Source of the DNA: DATBFU01 sp035498405
GTDB lineage: Bacteria > Acidobacteriota > Thermoanaerobaculia > UBA5066 > Gp7-AA6
NCBI GenBank assembly: GCA_035498405.1
Contig: DATKAE010000047.1
Coordinates: forward strand, 1 to 64,000
Length of the DNA: 64,000 nt
Direction: 5' to 3'
Below, piece by piece: positions 56,664 through 64,000 of this stretch. Numbering within the stretch: the stretch's first letter is position 1; each line of letters starts with the position of its first letter. Made by a program: the position numbers and the translations under genes. The notes under the pieces were generated by a model. The model did no database searches. It saw only the letters and a program-made list of their open reading frames with translations, and was not told the DNA's origin.

Positions 56664-58793
56664 TCAGCGCGATTCGGGCTTCTTGGTCGGCTCCGGCTTG
56701 TGCTGCCGAGTGGTGTCCTTGTGCTCCGCCGGACGCGCGGGCGATCCCGTCGGGTGGGCGGCGGCACTCGACCTTTCGCGAGACCGGTCGGGAGCCGATG
56801 ACGCCGCGGGCTTGGGGGCGGCCGGAGTCGGATGCGCCTGCGGCGGAATCGCTTGCGAGCGCCCGCGATTGGTCGGCGCCTCCCGCTCACGGGGCGTTGG
56901 GTGGCCTGGAACTGGGGCTGTCGGCGCCGGTCGTCCCGTTGAGGACCTGGTCGATGGCTGACCCGCGGATGAGGACGGCCGTGCCGGGACGGCCTCGGCC
57001 GGTTGCCGATTCGGCCGGGCAGGTTGGGCGGCCGCGGGAGCATTCGGCTGTGTCGAGGGCCGTGTCTGCCTGCTCGATTCGGCCGGACGCACCCGCGATG
57101 TCTCTGGCGGCGGCGCGGCGACCGGAGCGGCGGCAACGGGCTGCTGGACAGTGGACATGGGGCGTCCGCGATTCGGGGCAACGGGCTCAACGCGCTTGGC
57201 CGACGGCGCGGTTGAGGTCTGCTGACGGGGGGCCAGCGTGACGCGCCCCGACTCGACGGCGACGGGGCGCACCGCCGTCACCGCCTCCGGACGGCTGCGA
57301 TCTCGCGTGGAGATCTGCGCCGCGACCGCCGGTGACACGGGCGTGCCTCCGCCTTCGCGAATGACCGAGATTTTCTGTTGAAAGGACGGTGCCGCCGGCG
57401 GCGGAGCAACACGAGCGACGACGGACCGGTCCACCATGGCCGCGGGCGGCCGCACGACCGCAACAGTGGGAGCGGCCGCGAAACGGGTCGCTTCCCGGGT
57501 CGGTACGCAGGGCAGCGGCCCGCGCAGGACCGGTGCCGCCGCGACCTGACGGACGATCGATGTCTCGCGAACGTAGTTTGCAGTCACCAATCCGCCGGAG
57601 ACAAACGCCGTGCGATTGACGACGGTGCAGTAGTTGCGATTGACGTACACGACGTTGGTGACCGACACGTGGCGCCGTCCCCACCAGGGAATGAAGGGCT
57701 CGTGAGGTGCCAGGGGAAACCACCCGACGTAGCCGCCCGACGAGACGGAAACGGACCAGCCGGGACCGCCCCCGACGAACGCAACGAGCGCGGGTCGGTA
57801 CGGCACGACGGCGACACGGGGCCCGACGGGCACCCAGTACCAGCGCGAGGACCAGGAAACCCACCGACCGTAGTGGTAGGGCGCCCAGCCCCACGGTTCC
57901 GTCGAGAGCCATGTCCATCCCCACGGGTCCTGCCAGATCCATTGGCCGATTCGGTAGGGCGCCCAGCCCGCCGCGACAACCGTGGGAGTCCAGACCGAGC
58001 CGTAGCTCGGGATGCTCTCCCACCGGCCGTGACGATCCAGGTCATCCGCGCCGACGATCTCGCTGCTGACGTGGCGGTAGGAGGCCGACTGTCTGATTTG
58101 GGCCTGGCGCGTGTCGACCCATTGGTCCCAGCCGTCTCGTGGGAGCGGCGCCACCTCGGAATACTGCGGCGAATCGGTCCCCCAGATCTGTAGCGCCTCG
58201 GAGTTGCCGACGGATACGGATCCGCCGCCGGCGGCGACGTCCGCTGTCCCCTCGCGGACCGTGACCAGGGTGTTTCCCTCCCCGTCAATGTCGATGCGGT
58301 AGGCGCCCGGCCGCTGGAACGTGACAGCGGCGTTGGGTGTATCCACCTCGAAGACGTCGTTGGAGTCCAGGCGGCGCACCTGGAACGACGCGATACCGCC
58401 TTTGAGGGCGAACTGTTTGGTGTCATCGGTTAGGTTCAGTACCGCCAGGTCCGTATGGGACCCGAGGCGGACGTAGTTGCCGCCATGAACCTGAAGCTCG
58501 AGGCGGCTCTGTTCGTCTGCGTACAGCCGGTCACCCAGCGTGACGGGGACGTTGCGATCGGCGGGTTGCCAGTCGTCCGGGTCATCTCCACGGGCGTAGG
58601 AGACCTTTCCGTCAAAGTCGGAGATCCGCGCGACGGTTTGACGGATCGCCCCGGCGTCCTCTCCCGAAGGCTGGTTTCCGACCGGATTTCCGTAGGCATC
58701 GCGGGATTGGGGCGCGGCAGAGGAGCCGCCCAGGCACAGCGCCAAGAGCGCCGCCGAGAGAAGTGGCCGAGCCGTCGTCCGGGCGATTTTCAT
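56664..58793 (-). CDS. FecR-domain protein with Trp-rich core and Pro/Ala-rich tail
   Basis: A 709-residue exported protein. After a signal peptide (LLSAALLALCLGGSSAA) comes a FecR-like domain (SFQVRRLDSNDVFEVDTPN, VTVREGTADV). A Trp/Gly/Tyr-rich region follows (WAPYRIGQWIWQDPWGWTW, WGWAPYHYGRW, SRWYWVPVG), as in DUF6600-type proteins. The last ~250 residues are low-complexity Pro/Ala/Arg/Ser and end KPEPTKKPESR. It may sense or bind an envelope component; function is unknown. GGAGGAATGCGAC supports ATG 58793. Confidence 0.82.
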   Translation of the reverse strand: MKIARTTARPLLSAALLALCLGGSSAAPQSRDAYGNPVGNQPSGEDAGAIRQTVARISDFDGKVSYARGDDPDDWQPADRNVPVTLGDRLYADEQSRLELQVHGGNYVRLGSHTDLAVLNLTDDTKQFALKGGIASFQVRRLDSNDVFEVDTPNAAVTFQRPGAYRIDIDGEGNTLVTVREGTADVAAGGGSVSVGNSEALQIWGTDSPQYSEVAPLPRDGWDQWVDTRQAQIRQSASYRHVSSEIVGADDLDRHGRWESIPSYGSVWTPTVVAAGWAPYRIGQWIWQDPWGWTWLSTEPWGWAPYHYGRWVSWSSRWYWVPVGPRVAVVPYRPALVAFVGGGPGWSVSVSSGGYVGWFPLAPHEPFIPWWGRRHVSVTNVVYVNRNYCTVVNRTAFVSGGLVTANYVRETSIVRQVAAAPVLRGPLPCVPTREATRFAAAPTVAVVRPPAAMVDRSVVARVAPPPAAPSFQQKISVIREGGGTPVSPAVAAQISTRDRSRPEAVTAVRPVAVESGRVTLAPRQQTSTAPSAKRVEPVAPNRGRPMSTVQQPVAAAPVAAPPPETSRVRPAESSRQTRPSTQPNAPAAAQPARPNRQPAEAVPARPSSSAGQPSTRSSTGRPAPTAPVPGHPTPREREAPTNRGRSQAIPPQAHPTPAAPKPAASSAPDRSRERSSAAAHPTGSPARPAEHKDTTRQHKPEPTKKPESR

Positions 58794-58981
58794 GTCGCAT
58801 TCCTCCGTCGGTATCGGAACTTGCAACCTTCGTTCCCGCGGGAGTCGGCTGGTACTGCGTGGAAAAGCGCTCGGGCGGGCGGACGTATTCCAGGGAGCCC
58901 GTTTGATGGACGAACCGGCGTTACTGATGGTTGTCGGCCGTCCTCGCGAGAGACGCGACGTCCTCTTCCGGAGGCGGCTTT

Positions 58982-58987
58982 AGACTC
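58982..58987 (+). promoter_or_regulatory. Candidate -10 element TAGACT just before a start codon
   Basis: TAGACT followed by CCGGCC and then ATG 58993. If functional, the transcript would start at or next to the ATG, that is, leaderless. It fits the recurring TAGAAT-type motif of this window. Confidence 0.3.
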
Positions 58988-58992
58988 CGGCC

Positions 58993-60849
58993 ATGGCCGA
59001 GCCGCCCCGCGTTGCCGCGCCGCCGCCCAAGCCTCTGGTCGTCTTCGACGGCGAGTGCGGGTTCTGCCGGAGGTGGATCCGGCGCTGGAAGTCGGAAACT
59101 GGGGAGGCCGTGGATTATGCGTCCTCCCAGGAGGTTGCGCAGCGCTTCCCCGAGATCCCCGCCGAGGCCTTCGCGCGCTCGGTTCAACTCATCCTGCCGA
59201 CGGGCGAGGTCTTCGAGGGGGCGCAGGCGGTTCTCCGCGCACTTGCCGCGGGGCCCGGGCCACACTGGCTTCTCGGCGCTTATCGGGGTATCCCGGCTTT
59301 CGCGGCGGCTTCGGAGTTGGCGTATCGCCTGGTCGCACGTCATCGTCAGGGCGCCTCCCTCGTGACCCGTCTGCTCTGGGGCTCCCGAGTCGAGCGACCC
59401 GACACCCGCTTGACGAGCGATGTCTTTCTCCGCCTCGTCGGCCTCTGCTATCTCGCGGCCTTCGTCTCCCTTTGGGTCCAAATCGCCGGCCTCGTCGGGT
59501 CTCGCGGGATCCTGCCGGTCGGAGAGTTCCTCGCGGCGGTTCGCGCGCAGACGGGCGGAGCTCGCTTCGACCTGTTGCCGACGCTCTGCTGGTTCAACGC
59601 GGGTGATGGGTTCTTGAACCTGCTCTGCGGAGCCGGAACGGCGGCCGCCCTGCTCACGATGGCGGGCCTGGCCCCGGCGTGGAGTCTGATCGTCTGTTGG
59701 GTTTGTTATCTGTCCCTGTCGGTCGCGGGGCAGGTGTTCTTGGAGTTTCAGTGGGATTCGCTTCTGCTCGAGACGGGCCTGCTCGCGATTTTTCTCGCGC
59801 CTCGGGGTCTCCGGCTCTCCCGTGCGGCGGCGCCTCCATCGCGAATGGTCCTCTTCTTGCTGCGCTGGCTCCTCTTTCGCCTGACCTTCGCGTCGGGCTA
59901 CGTCAAGCTCTCGAGCGGCGATCCGGTCTGGCGGAGCATGGCCGCCTTGCGCTACCACTACGAGACGCAACCCCTTCCCCCGTGGACGGCCTGGTTCGCG
60001 CATCAGCTTCCCGCCTCGTTCCAGACGTTCTCCTGCGTCGTCATGTTCGGTATCGAGCTCGGCGTGCCCTTCCTGATCTTCGCGCCGCGGCGGCTACGGC
60101 TGTGCGCCTTCGGCGCGCTCGTGTTCCTCCAGGCCTTCATCGCCGCCACCGGCAACTACGCCTTCTTCAACCTTCTGACGGTCGTTCTCGCGGTGCTGTT
60201 GCTCGACGATTGGGTGTTTCCCGAGCGGTGGAGGAGAGGGCTCCGGTCACCCGGCGCAGCGTCGGGCCGTCGCTGGCCGAGACCGGTCACGGCCGTTTTG
60301 GCGGCGGTGATTCTCGTGGTCAGCGGAGCCCAGATGGCGGCCATGCTGCTGCGTCCGAGATCGTTTCCGGCTCCGGTCGTCTGGCTCGCGCGGGCGATCG
60401 GGCCCTTTCGGAGCGTCAACCGCTATGGACTCTTCGCCGTGATGACCACCTCGCGCCCGGAGATCATCATCGAGGGAAGCGACGACCTCCAGACCTGGCG
60501 ACCCTACCCGTTCCGCTGGAAGCCGGGCGATCCGATGCGGCGGCCGCGGTTCGTCGCACCGCATCAGCCCCGGCTCGACTGGCAGATGTGGTTCGCGGCG
60601 CTGGGGTCGGCCGAAGAAAGTCCATGGCTTCTGCGTCTTGTCGAAAGGCTGCTCGACGGCTCGCCGGAGGTCGTCAGCCTCCTCGCGGGCAATCCGTTCC
60701 CCGAGCGCCCGCCAAAGTACATTCGAGCGGTCCTCTACGACTACCGCTTCACGGACATCGCGCAGCGGCGGCAGACGGGCGCCTGGTGGCGCCGCGAGGA
60801 GACCGGGCTCTACCTGCCGGTCCTCTCGCGGGAAATGTTGCGGCCCTAG
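58993..60849 (+). CDS. DCC thiol-oxidoreductase domain fused to lipase maturation factor-like membrane domain
   Basis: A 618-residue protein. Residues ~14-125 are a DCC (DUF393) domain with the FDGECGFC redox motif and FARSVQLILPTGEVFEGAQA. From ~145 it has about eight transmembrane segments and lipase-maturation-factor features: EFQWDSLLLETGLLAIFLAP, FASGYVKLSSGDPVW, and the soluble C-terminal VNRYGLFAVMTTSRPEIIIEG with PHQPRLDWQMWFAAL. LMF proteins assist folding of secreted lipases. ATG 58993 has no ribosome site; see the TAGACT element. Confidence 0.9.
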   Translation: MAEPPRVAAPPPKPLVVFDGECGFCRRWIRRWKSETGEAVDYASSQEVAQRFPEIPAEAFARSVQLILPTGEVFEGAQAVLRALAAGPGPHWLLGAYRGIPAFAAASELAYRLVARHRQGASLVTRLLWGSRVERPDTRLTSDVFLRLVGLCYLAAFVSLWVQIAGLVGSRGILPVGEFLAAVRAQTGGARFDLLPTLCWFNAGDGFLNLLCGAGTAAALLTMAGLAPAWSLIVCWVCYLSLSVAGQVFLEFQWDSLLLETGLLAIFLAPRGLRLSRAAAPPSRMVLFLLRWLLFRLTFASGYVKLSSGDPVWRSMAALRYHYETQPLPPWTAWFAHQLPASFQTFSCVVMFGIELGVPFLIFAPRRLRLCAFGALVFLQAFIAATGNYAFFNLLTVVLAVLLLDDWVFPERWRRGLRSPGAASGRRWPRPVTAVLAAVILVVSGAQMAAMLLRPRSFPAPVVWLARAIGPFRSVNRYGLFAVMTTSRPEIIIEGSDDLQTWRPYPFRWKPGDPMRRPRFVAPHQPRLDWQMWFAALGSAEESPWLLRLVERLLDGSPEVVSLLAGNPFPERPPKYIRAVLYDYRFTDIAQRRQTGAWWRREETGLYLPVLSREMLRP

Positions 60850-60879
60850 AACGCCGGCGCGCCGAGCGGTGCTCCCGGC

Positions 60880-61413
60880 TCAATCCTTGCCGTCGTGCTC
60901 CCCGTTGGGAACCACGGTGATGATTCCCATCATGGGCGTGCCGAAGTTGCAGGTGTCGGTTCCAGCCGGGTCGCATTTCGTCGGGTCCTTTTCCCCTTGG
61001 ATCCCGCCCTCGGGACCGGGGGCGACCGGCTGGTTGTCCGAATCCAGGTGCGAGTGGAACCGGCAGTAGAGCACGAAGAGACCCGGGTGATTGAACTTGA
61101 TCTGGAAAGGAGGGGCGGGCTGGCCCCCGTTGCTGTCGGTGCCCGGAAGGAGCTGGTTGACGTGCTGCGGACCCGTCGTATTGAAGGCGTCGTTGCTCAC
61201 GACCGTGTGATCGTCCGTGTCGTTGTTGACCCACTCGACCGTGTCGCCGGGCCGGATCACGAGCGCGAACGGCGTGAACCGGTCCTCTTCCGGCACGGCA
61301 ATCATCTGATGGAGTTTGGGTCCCCGGTCTTTCGCCGCGGTCGTGCCGAATGCGATGAGGGCAGACGCGCCGGCCAGGAACACGAGACGGGGGATCGATC
61401 GTCGAGAGAGCAT
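60880..61413 (-). CDS. Secreted cupredoxin-like copper protein
   Basis: A 177-residue protein with a signal peptide (LVFLAGASALIAFGTTAA). The plastocyanin-like domain has FALVIRPGDTVEWVNNDTDDHTV with the first His and LFVLYCRFHSHLD with Cys and His; a Met in GTPMMG may be the axial ligand. An insert with CDPAGTDTC between the Cys and the Met suggests an extra disulfide. It is a probable periplasmic electron carrier; the partner is unknown. Confidence 0.85.
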   Translation of the reverse strand: MLSRRSIPRLVFLAGASALIAFGTTAAKDRGPKLHQMIAVPEEDRFTPFALVIRPGDTVEWVNNDTDDHTVVSNDAFNTTGPQHVNQLLPGTDSNGGQPAPPFQIKFNHPGLFVLYCRFHSHLDSDNQPVAPGPEGGIQGEKDPTKCDPAGTDTCNFGTPMMGIITVVPNGEHDGKD

Positions 61414-61513
61414 GAAGGACCTCCTCCGCGGGAGCCAAGTTTCCCGGGGGAGTCACCATCCTCCGAAATTGAACCGCCCGCCTCGGTCTTTAGCGACCTC
61501 TGAGTCAAATTCG

Positions 61514-63550
61514 CTAGACGCCGAATCGCTCGGCTTCCCACTTCAGGCCGAGCTCGCTCGGCGGAGCCATGTAGCCGACCAGGGCCGACGCCGCGACGAC
61601 GGCCGGCGAAGCGAGGTATCCTTCGCCGCCAACACCCATCCGGTTTTGCCAATTTCGGTTGAAGGATGTGATGGCGCGCTCCCCCTTCGCGAGCGCGTCG
61701 GGTCCCTGGCCGAAACACGGGCCGCACCAGGACTGGCGGATTTGCCCGCCCACGGACCGGAAGACCTGCGCCACCGACTCTCCGGCAAGACGCGGGTCGG
61801 GTCGCTCGATCTCCCTCTTCACGCCGCCCGAACCCGGAAAGATCGCGAACGTTCGAGCGACCTTCTTGAAGCCCTGCTCGCGCGCGGCGTAGAGGACGAT
61901 CGCCGCCTGCAGGAGGTCGGCGTAGCTGCCGTTGGTGCACGAGCCGATCAGGGCCTTGTCGAACGTCAACCGCTCCCGCGCGACTTCGTCGGCCGGGAAG
62001 GCGTTGCCGGGGGAGAAAGGTTTGGCGATCATGGGCCGGATCTCCGGCAGCAGAAGCGTCTCGTCGATCTCGTAGACCGCGTCGGGACCGGGCGCGATCC
62101 GCGGGTAGGGCAGGTTCGGAATCCCCTTGGCGCGGTACCACGCCTCGGTGATCTCGTCGGCGGCGAAGACGCCGTTGGAGGCTTCGGCCTCCGCCATCAT
62201 GTTGGCGATCGTGTTGCGGTAGGCGATCGGGAGCTCCTGGTCGGCGTCGATGAACTCGACCGACATTCCTTGTGACTGCCGGTTTCCCCATCGTCGCAAG
62301 AGCTCGAGAACGATGTCCTTTCCCGAGACCCATGGCTGGAGCTTTCCGCGGAAGACGACGCGGCGCTGCTTGGCGAGCGTGAAGTAAACGTACCCGGTCG
62401 ACCAGCCAAAGCCGAGCGTGGTCGACCCCACGCCGAAGCCCACGGCGCCGTAGGCGCCATAGGCGCGGCTGTGGGAGTCGGCTCCGGGTATGAACTGTCC
62501 GGGAAATACCAGCCCCTGCTCCGGGAAATAGAAGTGGAAGATGCCGTCTCCCGGTGTCGCGTAATAGGGCTTCTCGATGCCGTGCAGCCGGGCGAAGTCG
62601 CGTCCAATCGCCGTCTGCCGGTCATCCGTCGGCTTCCCGGTGAAGACGAAGTGGTCGTTGGCGATCGCGGCCTGGCGCGGAAAGATCGTCCTGCCCCCGG
62701 TGATCTGGTTGAACGTGTGGATCGCGAAGGGAGCCGTGCCGTCGGAGGCCGGGAGCAGGTCCGCGTACACGCGCAGCGTCGATCCGGGCTCGACGCGGGC
62801 GTTCGAATCGACTCGGTGCGCGAAGACGATCTGCTCGGTCGTCGTCATGCGGCGCGCCGTTTCCGGATCCGGCCAGCGGATTTCCGGCTGGCGCGCCGCC
62901 GATTCCCGGAACTCTCGGCGCCCGAGCGCGAAGATGCCGCCGCTCCTTCGGATCTCGTCCTCTTTGGGAGTGAGCGCAACGGGCTCGTAGCTCCTGGCCC
63001 GCGTTTCGTTGGTCAGACGGCGCGTCGCGGGTTCGAAGGAAAAGACATCTTCGTCCCGGGCCTCCTCGACGGCTTCGGCGCTCTGCACGACGTGCAGGCC
63101 GAGATTGAGGGCGTTGCGCCGGAAGATGTCTCCCATGTTGGCGCCGCACACGACGACCAGCTCCCGACCGGCCTCCTCGGCGACGCCCTTCAACCCGGCG
63201 GGACTCATCTCGCGCGAGGAGCCGATGGCGAATCGATCGCCGGCCACGAGAAAGGTTTCGCCCGCGTGGACGCGCCGGCGGAAATCCGGCACGAGGTGCC
63301 GGAAGGCACCGGCCTTCCAGCGCTCATCGAGCGTGTCGAGGCTCTCGGAGACACAATCCTCGGCGGGCGTGATCTGGTCCGTGTCGACGGCGTCGAGCTT
63401 GCGGCCGGGGACCTTCGGGTCCCACAGGATCAGGGCCTTCCCCCGGATGCTCCGGGAGGGTCCCTCGGCGGGTGCGTCGCGCGGGCTCGGCCCGGAGAGG
63501 TCGTCCCGTGTGACACCCGGCCGGAATCGGGCGGGTTCGATCTGGTGCAT
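61514..63550 (-). CDS. Aconitase/isopropylmalate-dehydratase-family protein, swivel domain first
   Basis: A 678-residue dehydratase. Residues ~35-200 are the small swivel (LeuD/AcnB-like) domain: DTDQITPAEDCV, FLVAGDRFAIGSSREM and ANMGDIFRRNALN. Residues ~235-678 are the large Fe-S domain: FVFTGKPTDDRQTAI, GADSHSRAYGAYGAVGFG, and the cluster cysteines in IGSCTNGS and WCGPCFGQG. Separate LeuC/LeuD and classical aconitase have the large domain first; this order resembles AcnB without its HEAT domain. Substrate (citrate/isocitrate, isopropylmalate or other) cannot be assigned. Confidence 0.88.
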   Translation of the reverse strand: MHQIEPARFRPGVTRDDLSGPSPRDAPAEGPSRSIRGKALILWDPKVPGRKLDAVDTDQITPAEDCVSESLDTLDERWKAGAFRHLVPDFRRRVHAGETFLVAGDRFAIGSSREMSPAGLKGVAEEAGRELVVVCGANMGDIFRRNALNLGLHVVQSAEAVEEARDEDVFSFEPATRRLTNETRARSYEPVALTPKEDEIRRSGGIFALGRREFRESAARQPEIRWPDPETARRMTTTEQIVFAHRVDSNARVEPGSTLRVYADLLPASDGTAPFAIHTFNQITGGRTIFPRQAAIANDHFVFTGKPTDDRQTAIGRDFARLHGIEKPYYATPGDGIFHFYFPEQGLVFPGQFIPGADSHSRAYGAYGAVGFGVGSTTLGFGWSTGYVYFTLAKQRRVVFRGKLQPWVSGKDIVLELLRRWGNRQSQGMSVEFIDADQELPIAYRNTIANMMAEAEASNGVFAADEITEAWYRAKGIPNLPYPRIAPGPDAVYEIDETLLLPEIRPMIAKPFSPGNAFPADEVARERLTFDKALIGSCTNGSYADLLQAAIVLYAAREQGFKKVARTFAIFPGSGGVKREIERPDPRLAGESVAQVFRSVGGQIRQSWCGPCFGQGPDALAKGERAITSFNRNWQNRMGVGGEGYLASPAVVAASALVGYMAPPSELGLKWEAERFGV

Positions 63551-63682
63551 CGTCCTCTTTCCTACAACGATTTCGCGGCTTCGGCCGTTCCTGCGGCCGG
63601 CGGGCGGGTAATCGTATCGGAAGTGACGTCGGTCCTCCGCCGCAAGGCCGGTCGAGCGCGGGGGCGGGCCGAAAACGGGCTT

Positions 63683-64000
63683 CTACGGAGCGGGCAAGAG
63701 CTGAACGCGGCGCACGCGTTCGGCCCGCGAGAGCGTTTCGGCCTCGCGGTAGAGCCGGGCGGCCTCTTCGAAGGCGCTGCGCGCGGCATCGTATTGGCGG
63801 GCCCGGAAGAGCTCCTCGCCCTCTCGCTCGCGGTTGTTGCCTTCCTGAAACGAGTCCGGCGCGTTTTCGGGCCCTTCGAGTTGCTGGGCGGCGACGCGTG
63901 CGAGGGCGGCCTGGAGACGCAGATCTTCGGCGCTCCTTCGCGCGTTCTCCATCTCGCGACGCAGCGCTTTCGTCGGAGCGGCGGCGTGGAGAACGGCCGG
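63683..64000 (-). CDS. TPR-like helical protein, 3' end only
   Basis: The minus frame is open from the window edge to TAG at 63683, so only the last ~105 residues are present. EELFRARQYDAARSAFEEAARLY with REAETLSRAERV is a TPR-like pair. The upstream part is Gln/Glu/Ala-rich and helical. It could be the end of a TPR-bearing kinase or a stand-alone helical protein; nothing catalytic is visible. Confidence 0.6.
   Translation of the reverse strand, partial: PAVLHAAAPTKALRREMENARRSAEDLRLQAALARVAAQQLEGPENAPDSFQEGNNREREGEELFRARQYDAARSAFEEAARLYREAETLSRAERVRRVQLLPAP

Overview
The window is a high-GC bacterial chromosome segment. I infer an Acidobacteriota-like organism, perhaps near Thermoanaerobaculia. 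The grounds are several Hanks-type Ser/Thr kinases fused to PD40 (TolB/WD40-like) or TPR sensor regions, a FecR protein with a Trp/Gly-rich core, a YncE-phosphoesterase fusion, paired M16 peptidases and an S9 peptidase. This is an inference from gene content; there is no rRNA gene here to test it. I saw no tRNA gene, CRISPR array, intact insertion sequence or prophage.

1-15.5 kb is a kinase neighbourhood. It holds the tail of a PD40 protein, three intact receptor-like kinases, at least three decayed kinase fragments and a dispersed repeat (three copies). A DUF2959 protein, a large AsmA/DUF748 envelope protein and a small gene broken by one stop codon lie between them. 15.7-19.4 kb carries a cNMP-domain histidine kinase overlapping a response-regulator/thioredoxin-reductase-like fusion without redox cysteines, then TspO. 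19.5-23 kb has a coupled XRE-cupin regulator and SDR on the minus strand, divergent from DUF378 and two fasciclin genes. 23.2-27.6 kb (minus) encodes a methyltransferase, ApbE, a DUF3570 barrel, a thioredoxin-DUF4266 fusion and a DsbD-N-like protein, which look like an extracytoplasmic redox/flavinylation cluster.

28.6-36.65 kb is the most notable region: a fluoride-response island with two fluoride riboswitches facing each other. The plus-strand riboswitch leads a cation/proton antiporter, a universal stress protein and a small zinc-finger protein. The minus-strand riboswitch leads crcB, a DUF190 gene, two tandem dynamin-like GTPases and a degenerate enolase. Antiporters, UspA, CrcB and enolase are known members of fluoride regulons. 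The coupled dynamin pair is the unexpected part. The enolase has frameshifts and an inverted internal segment.

36.7-49.9 kb is mostly housekeeping and secreted functions: small secreted proteins, three consecutive perfect hairpins, Tag glycosylase, a YncE/phosphoesterase, an M16 pair, a YheT-type hydrolase, an S9 peptidase, and glgC and glgA for glycogen. 50-56.4 kb is a complete sufBCDSU-sufT operon ending in an Rrf2 regulator, with a good promoter and a palindrome in an AT-rich upstream region. The right end has a FecR-type protein, a DCC-lipase-maturation-factor fusion, a cupredoxin, an aconitase-family protein with its swivel domain at the N terminus, and a truncated TPR-like gene.
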